Source: Amycolatopsis alba DSM 44262 (GTDB lineage: Bacteria; Actinomycetota; Actinomycetes; Mycobacteriales; Pseudonocardiaceae). Taken from it: 64,000 nt of DNA. The position numbers were made by a program, and so were the translations under genes. The stretch lies in contig NZ_KB913032.1 in NCBI RefSeq assembly GCF_000384215.1, positions 2,931,665 through 2,995,664 on the forward strand, in the 5' to 3' direction. Numbering within the stretch: the stretch's first letter is position 1; each line of letters opens with the position of its first letter. This document shows positions 28,039-35,738 of the stretch, one piece after another. The notes beneath the pieces are model-generated. The model was not told the origin of the DNA. It searched no databases and worked only from the letters and a program-made list of their open reading frames with translations.

Positions 28039-29082
28039 ATGACCGAACAGCGCCCCGGCGAGCACATGGCCGCGGAGATCTCCCAGCAACCCGCCATTCT
28101 GGCAGGAATCGTGGAGCGACAGGCCGAAATCGCCGAGGTGGCCGAAGCCATCTCCAAGCGCCCGCCCAGGTTCGCACTGCTCGCCGCCCGTGGCTCCAGC
28201 GACCACGCAGCCCTGTATGCGAAGTACCTGATCGAAGTACTCCTCGGTCTCCCCTGCGGTCTCGTCTCGCCCTCCACCGCGACTTTGTACGGCGCCCGTC
28301 CCGATCTGCGGGACGTTCTCTTCATCACAGTAAGCCAAAGCGGTGGTTCCCCGGATCTCATCGAGGTCACCGAAACCGCGCGCCGCCAGGGAGCGCTGAC
28401 CGTCTCGGTCACCAACACCCCGGAGTCGCCGCTGCGCGCGGCCGCCGAGCTCGGCGTCGACATCGGCGCGGGGCTGGAAAAGGCCGTGGCCGCCACGAAG
28501 ACGTACTCGGCCACCTTGCTCTCCCTTTACCTGCTGATCGACGCGGTCCGCGGTGGCAAGGGCGAGGACGCGGGGAAGCTGGGCGAACTCGCCCAGCAGA
28601 CCCTCGACGGCGCCGACGAAGGCGTCCAGCGCGCGGTGGACCGGTACCGCTTCGTCGACCGCGTGCTCACCACCGGCCGCGGCTACTCCTACGCCTCGGC
28701 GCTGGAGGGTTCTCTGAAGCTGGCCGAAACCAGCTACCTCGCGGCCCGCGCGTACAGCGGCGCGGACCTGTTGCACGGCCCGGTCGCCGCGGTCGACGGC
28801 GAGACAGCGGTGCTCGCCGTGACGAGCCAGGGCCACGGTGTCGGCGCGATGCAGGAGGTCCTCGAGGCCGTCGGCAAACGCGGCGCGGACGTGCTCGCGG
28901 TCGGCTCGGCTTCCGCCGACGTCCCCGCGGCGCTGCGGATCGGGGTCGCCCCGTCCGCCGAAGAGCTCGCCCCGATCCTGGAGATCCTGCCGATCCAGCG
29001 GATCGCGCTCGGCCTTTCGCTGGCGCGCGGCGGTGACCCGGACAGCCCCCGCGGGCTGCTCAAGGTGACCAAGACGCGGTGA
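28039..29082 (+). CDS. SIS-domain aminosugar-phosphate isomerase/deaminase
   Basis: 347 aa from ATG 28039 (GAAGGGA 6 bases upstream; an in-frame GTG at 28024 is less likely). Two SIS domains without the glutaminase half of GlmS: LLAARGSSDHAALYAKYL and ISQSGG-like VSQSGGSPDLIEVTE (about 100-114) in the first, TTGRGYSYASALEGSLKLAE in the second, and LLHGPVAAVD near 250. This is the form of GlmS-like NagB-II/AgaS proteins that deaminate glucosamine-6-phosphate or isomerise related sugars. Coupled to the GlcNAc kinase by GTGA, and under a dre-like site, which supports a role in GlcNAc catabolism. Confidence 0.85.
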   Translation: MTEQRPGEHMAAEISQQPAILAGIVERQAEIAEVAEAISKRPPRFALLAARGSSDHAALYAKYLIEVLLGLPCGLVSPSTATLYGARPDLRDVLFITVSQSGGSPDLIEVTETARRQGALTVSVTNTPESPLRAAAELGVDIGAGLEKAVAATKTYSATLLSLYLLIDAVRGGKGEDAGKLGELAQQTLDGADEGVQRAVDRYRFVDRVLTTGRGYSYASALEGSLKLAETSYLAARAYSGADLLHGPVAAVDGETAVLAVTSQGHGVGAMQEVLEAVGKRGADVLAVGSASADVPAALRIGVAPSAEELAPILEILPIQRIALGLSLARGGDPDSPRGLLKVTKTR

Positions 29083-30062
29083 CCCACGTCATCGGTGTGG
29101 ACGCCGGAGGCACGTCGACGCGAGCGATCGCCGTCGACGCCTCCGGCGTCGTGCTCGGCACCGGGCGCGCGGGTGGGGCGAACCCCAACTCCCATCCGCC
29201 GTCCGAAGCCGCGGCGAGGATCGCGAGCGCGATCACCGGCGCGCTGGGCGGACTGGACCCGGCGGAGACCGCGGCGTGCGTCGTCGGCATGGCGGGGGTC
29301 AGCAAACTGAGCGATCCGGCGATCGCGGGGATCTTCGAAACCGCTTGGCGGGATTTGGGGATCAGTCCGGTGCGGACGGTCCCCGACCCCGAGGTCGCCT
29401 ACGCGTCGGCCACTTCCGCGCCGGACGGTTCGGTCCTCGTGGCGGGCACCGGGTCGATCGCCTGCCGGGTCCGCGGCAGGCGCGTGGTTTCCACCGCCGG
29501 CGGCTACGGCTGGTTGCTGGGTGACGAAGGCTCGGCGTACTGGCTCGGCCGTGAAGCCGTTCGCTCCACTTTGGATGTTCTGAGCCGTGGCGGCGAACCC
29601 GGCCCGCTCGCGCGCGCCGTTCTCGCCGAGGCGCTCGGTCCGTCCGTAATGGACTCAGTGGACTCACCCGGCGATCGGGCCACGCTGTGGCGCGCGCTCA
29701 TCACGAGCGCCAACTCCGAGGCGCCGATCCGGCTCGCCGGATTCGCCCCGTTCGTCAGCGAGGCCGACCGCGAAGGCGACCCGGCGGCGGGCCGGATCAC
29801 CGACGACGCGGCCGCCCTGCTGGTGACCAACGTCATGGCCGCGCGTGATCCCGGCGAGACCACGCCGATCGTCCTCGTCGGCAGCGTGCTGTCGCCGGAC
29901 GGCCCGGTCGGGGCGAAAGTCCGTGCCGAACTCGCCGGGTACGAGGTCCTGACCAGCACCGACGGGGTACTGGGTGCCGCGTGGCTCGCCGCCGTCGACG
30001 CCTATGGGGAAGACACGCCGCGTCCGGTGCCGGCCTGGAAAAACACCAAAAAAACGCCCTAA
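29079..30062 (+). CDS. nagK: N-acetylglucosamine kinase (BadF/BadG ATPase family)
   Basis: 327 aa, GTG start overlapping the upstream stop. Actin-like ATPase fold: HVIGVDAGGTSTRAIAVDAS (phosphate 1), VLVAGTGSIACRVRG (phosphate 2), GGYGWLLGDEGSAYWLGREA (typical of eukaryote-type NagK and BadF proteins) and IVLVGSVLSPDG (adenosine region). Phosphorylates GlcNAc or glucosamine released from chitin or wall turnover; the product feeds the SIS enzyme. A GC-rich hairpin follows. Confidence 0.85.
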   Translation: MTHVIGVDAGGTSTRAIAVDASGVVLGTGRAGGANPNSHPPSEAAARIASAITGALGGLDPAETAACVVGMAGVSKLSDPAIAGIFETAWRDLGISPVRTVPDPEVAYASATSAPDGSVLVAGTGSIACRVRGRRVVSTAGGYGWLLGDEGSAYWLGREAVRSTLDVLSRGGEPGPLARAVLAEALGPSVMDSVDSPGDRATLWRALITSANSEAPIRLAGFAPFVSEADREGDPAAGRITDDAAALLVTNVMAARDPGETTPIVLVGSVLSPDGPVGAKVRAELAGYEVLTSTDGVLGAAWLAAVDAYGEDTPRPVPAWKNTKKTP

Positions 30063-30110
30063 AAGACCAAACTATCGACTCCGGGGCCGAACTCCGGGTA
30101 CCGTTGGACC

Positions 30111-30144
30111 CGGCCCCCGGACCCTCCCCCCTCGCCGGGGGCCG
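30111..30144. terminator. GC-rich hairpin between convergent genes
   Basis: GGCCCCCGG and CCGGGGGCC form a 9-bp stem around about 15 bases, ending 3 bases before the stop of the minus-strand gene; likely ends both transcripts. Confidence 0.55.
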
Positions 30145-30146
30145 CC

Positions 30147-30830
30147 TTATGTCCTGGGCAGCCCACCGGGCTCGGAATCCGAGGGGTCCCCGTTCTCCTC
30201 CACGACCCGCAGACCGGGGTGTTCCGGCGGCAGGGTCCGGTACAGCACCCAGCCGCTCACGGCGACCGTCACGGCGACCAGCGGCCAGGAAAGCAGCGTC
30301 CGCGCGATGCCGAGCGCGACCACCTGCCCGCTCCACCACAGCGAGCCGTACACGACCACTCGCAGCGTGTACTGCAGGAAGACCCACACCCAGCTCGCCC
30401 GCGAATACGCGCGCAGCAGGGCGGGATCACGGCGCCAGCGGGTCTTCTGCCCGATGACGAGCCCGACCACGACGCCGAGCAGCGGCCACCGGATCACGAT
30501 GCTGGCCGCCCACAGCAGCGCGCTGGCCACATTGGACAGCAGCTGGATGAGGAAGAAGTCCTCGGCGCGGCCGGTGTGCAGGGCGATCAGCGCGGCGGCG
30601 ATCACCGCGGCGAGGCTCACCACGACCGCGCGGGCCTTGTCGCCGCGCGCGACCCGGAACCCGCCGAGCAGCACCGCCACCCCGATGGCCACCCCGGCAC
30701 CCCAGGCGATCGACTGGCCCGCGATCAGCCAGCCGAGGACGAAGGCCGCGGGCGGGATGCTCGCGTCGATGGCGCCACGCCGCCCGCCGAGGATCTGGGC
30801 GAGCGACTCGCGCGGGGGTTGTGAGGTCAC
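30147..30830 (-). CDS. DUF3159-family membrane protein
   Basis: 227 aa from GTG 30830 (the frame is open to 30911 but the extra residues do not look protein-like). At least five transmembrane segments, including IPPAAFVLGWLIAGQSIAWG, IGVAVLLGGFRVARGDKARA, LLGVVVGLVIGQKTRWRRD and LLSWPLVAVTVAVSGWVLYR; conserved RWRRDPALLRAYSRASWVWV in a loop. DUF3159 occurs mainly in Actinobacteria; no function is known. GTG has no good ribosome-binding site, so the start is uncertain. Confidence 0.78.
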   Translation of the reverse strand: MTSQPPRESLAQILGGRRGAIDASIPPAAFVLGWLIAGQSIAWGAGVAIGVAVLLGGFRVARGDKARAVVVSLAAVIAAALIALHTGRAEDFFLIQLLSNVASALLWAASIVIRWPLLGVVVGLVIGQKTRWRRDPALLRAYSRASWVWVFLQYTLRVVVYGSLWWSGQVVALGIARTLLSWPLVAVTVAVSGWVLYRTLPPEHPGLRVVEENGDPSDSEPGGLPRT

Positions 30831-31103
30831 CCTTACAGCCTGCCGGATCCATGACCTCGGACACCCTGGCGGGGAGACGTTCGCCACATCACATGTCCGT
30901 TTCACACCCACTTGAGGGGAATCTCAGCAGCCCAGGAGTGTACATCCCGGTAATGGAGATGCATGGACGTCCGACAAAATAAGAGACTGTGTCAACGGGC
31001 TGAACCACGGGTTTCGGTCAGGCGGGATTGCAGGGGCGCTCTCAGCTGTTAGTTGTGGTGTACAAGTACCAACCGGGGGCACACGGACGGAAGGGGACCC
31101 AAC

Positions 31104-31943
31104 GTGTACGGATTCGACAGCTACGTGGCGATCGGTGACAGCTTCACCGAAGGACTCAACGATGATCTGCCCGACGGCACGTTCAGGGGCTGGGCGGACA
31201 GGCTGGCCGAGATCCTGGCCGAAGGCAGGCCCGATTTCCAGTACGCGAACCTCGCCCTCCGCGGGAAGATGCTCGACGAGATCCTCGAAGAGCAGTTGCC
31301 GATCGCGCTCGCGGTGAAGCCCGACCTGGTCACCCTGTGCGCGGGCGGGAACGACATCATCGTGCCCGGCGCGGACGTGGACGCCGTCGCCGCGCGGCTG
31401 GAGGCGGGGGTCGCCAAGCTGCGCGAGGCCGGGATCCCGGTGCTCATCTTCAACGGCCCGGACACCAAGTACCTGTCCGTGATGCACGTCCTGCGGGGGA
31501 AGGTCGGCATCTACAACGCGCATCTGTGGGCGATCGCCGACCGGCACGGCGCCAAGATGGTCGATATGTGGGCGATGGCCCCGCTGCACGACCGTCGCGC
31601 CTGGAGCGACGACAGGCTGCATTTCACCCCCGAGGCCCACCGGCGGATCGCGCTGCGCGCGGCCGAGGTCCTCGGCGTCCCGGTCGCCGACGACTGGCGT
31701 GAGCCGTGGCCGGCGTCCGAGCAGCCGAGTACCTGGATCACCTCGCGCCGGTCCGACCTCGAGTGGACGAAGGCGCACCTGCTGCCGTGGATCCGGCGTC
31801 AGCTCAAGGGCGAGTCCATGGGCGACGGCCTGTCCCCGAAGCGCCCCGAGCTCGCTCCGCTGCTCCCGCTGGAGCAGATCGAGTCGGCGGCCGTCCCGCT
31901 CCCGGCCGAGCAGCTGCGGGAGATCCACCACCACGCGAGCTGA
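31104..31943 (+). CDS. Cytoplasmic SGNH/GDSL hydrolase
   Basis: 279 aa from GTG 31104; GGAAGGGG lies 7 bases upstream. Block I YVAIGDSFTEGLND (catalytic Ser about 13), block II with LALRGKM, block III LCAGGNDI (Asn), block V SDDRLHFTPEAH (catalytic Asp and His, about 171-175). No signal peptide, so it works inside the cell, unlike many lipases of this superfamily. The C-terminal 90 residues (SRRSDLEWTKAHLLPWIRRQ onward) are an actinobacterial extension. Substrate unknown, likely an acyl ester. Confidence 0.88.
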   Translation: MYGFDSYVAIGDSFTEGLNDDLPDGTFRGWADRLAEILAEGRPDFQYANLALRGKMLDEILEEQLPIALAVKPDLVTLCAGGNDIIVPGADVDAVAARLEAGVAKLREAGIPVLIFNGPDTKYLSVMHVLRGKVGIYNAHLWAIADRHGAKMVDMWAMAPLHDRRAWSDDRLHFTPEAHRRIALRAAEVLGVPVADDWREPWPASEQPSTWITSRRSDLEWTKAHLLPWIRRQLKGESMGDGLSPKRPELAPLLPLEQIESAAVPLPAEQLREIHHHAS

Positions 31944-31970
31944 AGGGGTCTTTCCCCTCAGCTGCCGCCA

Positions 31971-32014
31971 CGAAGGGGCCCTTCACCGCATCACCGGCGG
32001 GAGGGGCCCCTTCG
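31971..32014. terminator. Inverted repeat after the SGNH hydrolase gene
   Basis: CGAAGGGGCCC and GGGCCCCTTCG pair around about 22 bases; a smaller hairpin (CTGAAGGGGTCTTTCCCCTCAG) directly follows the stop codon at 31941. Confidence 0.5.
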
Positions 32015-32071
32015 ACGTCACCCAACCGGGTCATGTCCTCAGCGTCCGATGCACCCGCGCCTGACGCGCCT

Positions 32072-32077
32072 TACAGT
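32072..32077 (+). promoter_or_regulatory. -10 box for a leaderless gene (start 32084)
   Basis: TACAGT is followed by 6 bases and ATG 32084 without a ribosome-binding site. Confidence 0.45.
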
Positions 32078-32083
32078 CCCTTC

Positions 32084-32803
32084 ATGCCCGGTACACGCTG
32101 GAGCCGCTTGCTGCCTACAGCGCTGCTGGTCACGCTCGCCTTGACGGCGATTTCCGTCTGGTCGACCTCGGACGACATCGAGGCCGGCCTGACTGCGCGC
32201 GCGAAGAACGCGCTTGCCGACGTCGGCGTCTCCGGTGGCCAGGTGACCTTCTCCGGCCGCGACGCGAACCTCACCGGCTTCCCGCCGGACAAGGCCGCGC
32301 AGGCGATGGACGCCATCCAGCGGATCGACGGGGTCCGCACGGTCGAGATCTCCGGCGACACCGCCCCGCCCGCCGGACCGGTGACCACCGGCGGTGAGCC
32401 GTCCGGCCCGCCGCCCGCTCCGCCGAGCCCGCCGCCCAGCTCGACGGCTCCGGCCAAGCCGACGGACAAGGCCGGTTTCCAGGCCGAGATCGATCGCCTG
32501 CTGGCCGCCACCCCGATCACCTTCGAACCGGACGGCACCGAACTCACCCCGGACGGCGAGCGCGGCGCGCTGGAGATCGCGAAGCTGCTCACGGACGCGC
32601 CACGCGAACTGCGGTTCCGGATCACCGGAACGGTGGCGACCGGTTCGGACAAGAGGCTTTCGCTGAACCGGGCATTGACGGTGGAGCGGCTGCTGGAACG
32701 CAACGGGGTCAAACGCGACCAGGCGTACTCCACCCAACGCAGGACCTCCGACGGCGCGAGCGGCGAGGGCCGCCGCGTCGACATCAAGGCAGAACAGAGG
32801 TGA
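32084..32803 (+). CDS. Membrane-anchored BON/OmpA-domain protein (ArfA-like)
   Basis: 239 aa. One N-terminal transmembrane helix (LLPTALLVTLALTAISVW, about 9-26), a BON-like alpha/beta segment (GLTARAKNALADVGVSGGQV, ending near 95), a Pro-rich linker, and an OmpA/MotB-like peptidoglycan-binding domain (ITFEPDGTELTPDGERGALE, then RFRITGTVATGSDKRLSLNR, ALTVERLLERNGV). The order TM-BON-OmpA is that of M. tuberculosis ArfA (Rv0899/OmpATb), and as there it is followed by a small membrane-protein gene. The role in the wall is inferred; it could tether the membrane to peptidoglycan. Confidence 0.82.
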   Translation: MPGTRWSRLLPTALLVTLALTAISVWSTSDDIEAGLTARAKNALADVGVSGGQVTFSGRDANLTGFPPDKAAQAMDAIQRIDGVRTVEISGDTAPPAGPVTTGGEPSGPPPAPPSPPPSSTAPAKPTDKAGFQAEIDRLLAATPITFEPDGTELTPDGERGALEIAKLLTDAPRELRFRITGTVATGSDKRLSLNRALTVERLLERNGVKRDQAYSTQRRTSDGASGEGRRVDIKAEQR

Positions 32804-32810
32804 TGGCTGA

Positions 32811-33251
32811 ATGCTCTGGCTCTTCGGGCAGATCTGGCTCTGGCTGCTCATCTCCTTCGCCCTCGGCTGCGGTGCCACCTGGCTGATGACGCGCGGCGAA
32901 CGGCGTGAGCGCACGGCACCCGGACCGGCGGCCCGCGAGCCGGAACGGGCCGTCGCCGCGCCCGTCGAGCCCGAACCCGAGCCCGTGCCCGAGCTGCTCT
33001 CCTCCGAGCGGACGCAGTTCATCCCGCCCGCACGGCTCCAGGACGACGACGAGCCGTACGACCAGGAGGCGGAAGGCCACCGTGAAGGTCAGCTGACCCC
33101 GGACCCGATGTGGATCCGCCATCCGGACGAACCGGGACCGGCGGGCCGGAACGGCGAGGGCGGCCACGAACCCGAACCGGTCTGGCCGAGTGACGAGGAC
33201 TGGCCACCGGCCGGACGCGCGGCCGAGCACCGGCCGGGGCAGGGCAGCTGA
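32811..33251 (+). CDS. Single-TM protein with acidic tail (ArfB-like position)
   Basis: 146 aa. One helix at the N-terminus (MLWLFGQIWLWLLISFALGC, then GATWLMTRGERRER), then a long soluble, Pro/Glu-rich, low-complexity region (PVEPEPEPVPELLSSER, QDDDEPYDQEAEGHREGQ). It starts 7 bases after the OmpA/BON gene, so both are one transcript. The position and membrane topology resemble ArfB (Rv0900), but it is three times longer and sequence similarity is not obvious. Confidence 0.72.
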   Translation: MLWLFGQIWLWLLISFALGCGATWLMTRGERRERTAPGPAAREPERAVAAPVEPEPEPVPELLSSERTQFIPPARLQDDDEPYDQEAEGHREGQLTPDPMWIRHPDEPGPAGRNGEGGHEPEPVWPSDEDWPPAGRAAEHRPGQGS

Positions 33252-33343
33252 CACCCACCTGGTAAATTCGGCTACGCACTGTGAGCGTGACGCCGGGTAC
33301 GTTTCTTCGTTCGGGAGCTCCGGCACACGAAGGAGGCTCCGCT

Positions 33344-33820
33344 TTGGCGCTCCCCCATTGGACGCCGCACAACCTGCTGCCTCCGGGCCGCCATCCCGCT
33401 GACCTGGCCGATGTCTACGAGCGGCTGGTCTTCGACGCGCCGCATCAGAACGACCGGGAGATCCTGTTCAGCGCGCTGAACGGCTACCTGGGAGTCGCCC
33501 GGCGGATCATGCCGACCGGCCGCGCGTGGATCGGCGGCGCGCTGACCGCCAGGACCCCGCACGCGCCGCTCGGGCTCGACGTGGTGCTGATCCCGGACGA
33601 ATGGGGCGCGCTCAAACGGCTCGACGACGCGGGCCGCTCGGCGCTGTACGGGCTGTTCACGCTGCGCGGGGTCATCGTCGGCCAGCCCGCCATGTATCTC
33701 GACCAGGTCCAGCCCGTCGGCGGCATGCTCGACGGCTTCCTCTGCCGCCCCGGCGACGAGGAGATCTGGGAAGAAGTCTGGGCATCGGGTGGCAGGGGAA
33801 TTCCGGAAGTGATCTGGTGA
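33344..33820 (+). CDS. DUF6932-like protein, possible degenerate nucleotidyltransferase fold
   Basis: 158 aa from TTG 33344, chosen because AAGGAGG lies 7 bases upstream; a GTG at 33281 extends the frame but has no such site. The start LPHWTPHNLLPPGRHPADLA resembles DUF6932 proteins, whose N-terminus reads like this. WIGGALTARTPHAPLGLDVV can be aligned to the hG[GS]-x-D-h-[DE] motif of nucleotidyltransferases, with the second acidic residue replaced by Val, so catalysis is doubtful. Its stop overlaps the GTG of the next gene (GTGA), so the two proteins are probably made together. Function unknown. Confidence 0.6.
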   Translation: MALPHWTPHNLLPPGRHPADLADVYERLVFDAPHQNDREILFSALNGYLGVARRIMPTGRAWIGGALTARTPHAPLGLDVVLIPDEWGALKRLDDAGRSALYGLFTLRGVIVGQPAMYLDQVQPVGGMLDGFLCRPGDEEIWEEVWASGGRGIPEVIW

Positions 33821-34701
33821 GGAACGAATTCCGGCGCATCGCCGACGAGATCCCCGGTGGCACCTGGCTCGACGACCTCGCCCGTGCCTCGGCGATGGCC
33901 GCGTACGCGAAGTTCGAGCGGACGTCGCGTTCGCCGCTGCTTCGCGTGTCCGTGATCGGCGAGTCGCATCTCGACGCGTACACCTTCTCGGACATCAGCC
34001 GCGCGCTTCAGGACGCGACGGCCAAGATCGGGCACATCATCCGCAACCCGTCGGGCGAGGTGACCTTCGTCCAGCCCGCGGACCGGGAGAAGGCCCCGCT
34101 GATCCAGCGCGGCCAGGCGGGTAACGCGATCTTCTTCGGTTTCCCCGAACCGGCCCTCGACGACGCGCTCATCCACGACGGACTCGAATCGCTGTCCGAA
34201 CGCGCGGTCAAGGAACTGTGCGACTTCCTGCCTGCCAACGGTTCCGACGACGGCGCACTGGACGCGGTGCTGCTGCAGCGCGACACCGTCCGCAACGCGG
34301 TCAGCGACATCGTCAACGCTGTCAGCAAGCACGCCGGGATCGGCATGGCGATGACCCCGACCGCCGGTGACGAGCTGACCCGCAGCATGACCACCGAGCA
34401 GGCGCGGATCCTGTCCGGGAGCCTGCGCGAGTCGCGGGAAGCGGTCGGCTACGAGACGGTCAGCGGCAGGCTGGACGGCGTCCGCACGCGGCGCCGGATC
34501 TTCTATCTCGAACGCGAATCGGGCGGCACGATCCAGGGCGCCGTCGCGCCGGATCTGCTCGACGAGATCAAGGAGAACCTGGACCGTCCGGTGACCGCGA
34601 GGCTGCGCGTCGTGCGTACCACGACCATCGACGGCCGCCGCGGCCGCCCGGTGCACGAGCTGCTGGAGATCACCCCCGAAGTCAGCCTGTTCGATCAGTG
34701 A
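33817..34701 (+). CDS. Protein of unknown function, coupled to the DUF6932-like gene
   Basis: 294 aa, GTG start overlapping the upstream stop. No signal peptide or transmembrane segment. N-terminal half mixed alpha/beta (FRRIADEIPGGTWLDDLARA, LRVSVIGESHLDAYTFSDIS); helical middle (LDAVLLQRDTVRNAVSDIVN); C-terminal 80 residues beta-rich, like a small barrel (YETVSGRLDGVRTRRRIFYL, VTARLRVVRTTTIDGRRGR). I recognise no family. It always reads as a partner of the preceding gene here. An AT-rich inverted repeat follows. Confidence 0.75.
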   Translation: MRNEFRRIADEIPGGTWLDDLARASAMAAYAKFERTSRSPLLRVSVIGESHLDAYTFSDISRALQDATAKIGHIIRNPSGEVTFVQPADREKAPLIQRGQAGNAIFFGFPEPALDDALIHDGLESLSERAVKELCDFLPANGSDDGALDAVLLQRDTVRNAVSDIVNAVSKHAGIGMAMTPTAGDELTRSMTTEQARILSGSLRESREAVGYETVSGRLDGVRTRRRIFYLERESGGTIQGAVAPDLLDEIKENLDRPVTARLRVVRTTTIDGRRGRPVHELLEITPEVSLFDQ

Positions 34702-34710
34702 TCGGGTTTC

Positions 34711-34751
34711 CGATATTTCGACGATGCCACAATTCTCGTCAGAAAATATCG
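34711..34751. terminator. AT-rich inverted repeat after the two-gene unit
   Basis: CGATATTT and AAAATATCG pair (one bulged base) around about 24 bases; this is the most AT-rich spot in the neighbourhood (34702-34800) and may end the upstream transcript. Confidence 0.45.
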
Positions 34752-34863
34752 ATGACCGCTTCATGATCGTTGAATAATGACTTTTTCCGGCAGGTAACAA
34801 TTTCGGCCGCTTCCCCGAACGATGGGTTAACGTCTTCGGACGGAAGCCTCCGAAAGGGCAAGC

Positions 34864-35514
34864 ATGCCGACCGATCCACCTCTCCCGCACCCGCAGGCCA
34901 CTCGCTACGGACCTGGGTTCGCCACGCACGGAACCCGGCACAAGAAGCCCAAGAACGGCCTGGTCATCGCCGGTTTCCTGGTCGGGCTGGTGGCACTCGG
35001 GGTCGCCTTCGTCCCGATCGCCGGAGTCGCCGCATGGCCGCTCGCCGTGACCGGATTGGTTCTTTCCGTAATCGGTTTGACCAAAATCAAGAAGGGCGAA
35101 GCCGACAAGAAGGGAATGGGGATCGCGGGGCTCGCGCTTTCCATTGCCGGTTTGCTGGCCGCGAGCGGGTTACTGGTCTACACCAACTTCTTCGCCACCG
35201 GTCGGTCCGGACTGCACATCCCGGCGGCCGCGGGCGACAAGAACACCGTCGAGTTCGTCGTCAGCGCCTCCGGTGGCGCGACCGTCCGGTTCGGTTCGCT
35301 CAACGACCAGCGGAGCGAGACGACCCCGGCCAGCACCGACGAATGGCGTGGCACGGCGTCCTTCAACTCGGGCGACTACCTGCTCACCGTCACCGCGGAC
35401 ACCCGGAACGCGTCGGTCAGCAACCAGATCTCCTGCACGATCCGGGTCAACGGCCAGAAGGTGGCGGAGAACAAGGGCCAGACCATCGCCCTGTGCACCG
35501 CGAGCACCGGCTGA
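34864..35514 (+). CDS. DUF4190 membrane protein with MmpS-like outer domain
   Basis: 216 aa. Residues about 30-105 hold the DUF4190 pattern: two or three helices with small residues (NGLVIAGFLVGLVALGVAFV, WPLAVTGLVLSVIGLTKIKK, MGIAGLALSIAGLLAASGLL). The outer part (about 115-216) is beta-rich (VEFVVSASGGATVRFGSLND, ISCTIRVNGQKVAENKG) and recalls MmpS or Ig-like domains. The promoter region is AT-rich and a stem (TTCGGA/TCCGAA, 34837-34856) overlaps the ribosome-binding site GAAAGGG, which may tune translation. Function unknown. Confidence 0.78.
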   Translation: MPTDPPLPHPQATRYGPGFATHGTRHKKPKNGLVIAGFLVGLVALGVAFVPIAGVAAWPLAVTGLVLSVIGLTKIKKGEADKKGMGIAGLALSIAGLLAASGLLVYTNFFATGRSGLHIPAAAGDKNTVEFVVSASGGATVRFGSLNDQRSETTPASTDEWRGTASFNSGDYLLTVTADTRNASVSNQISCTIRVNGQKVAENKGQTIALCTASTG

Positions 35515-35738
35515 TCCCCGCGCGTTTCGGATTACCCGCCTGGCGGCCGGCCGGTATCGCCCCCACCTCCACCGGCCGGACCGCCACGAGCCGCTCCTGG
35601 CGGCTCTTCAGGCGAACCCCGAAAGGCCCGCCCGAGCGCCGATCTCTACCGAATGCCCCTCCCCTAGGGCTCGATCGACGCTGAACGGGACCCTACGCGC
35701 GTGAGACACAAGGCCACTAAGAATCCGCTAAGGATCAC

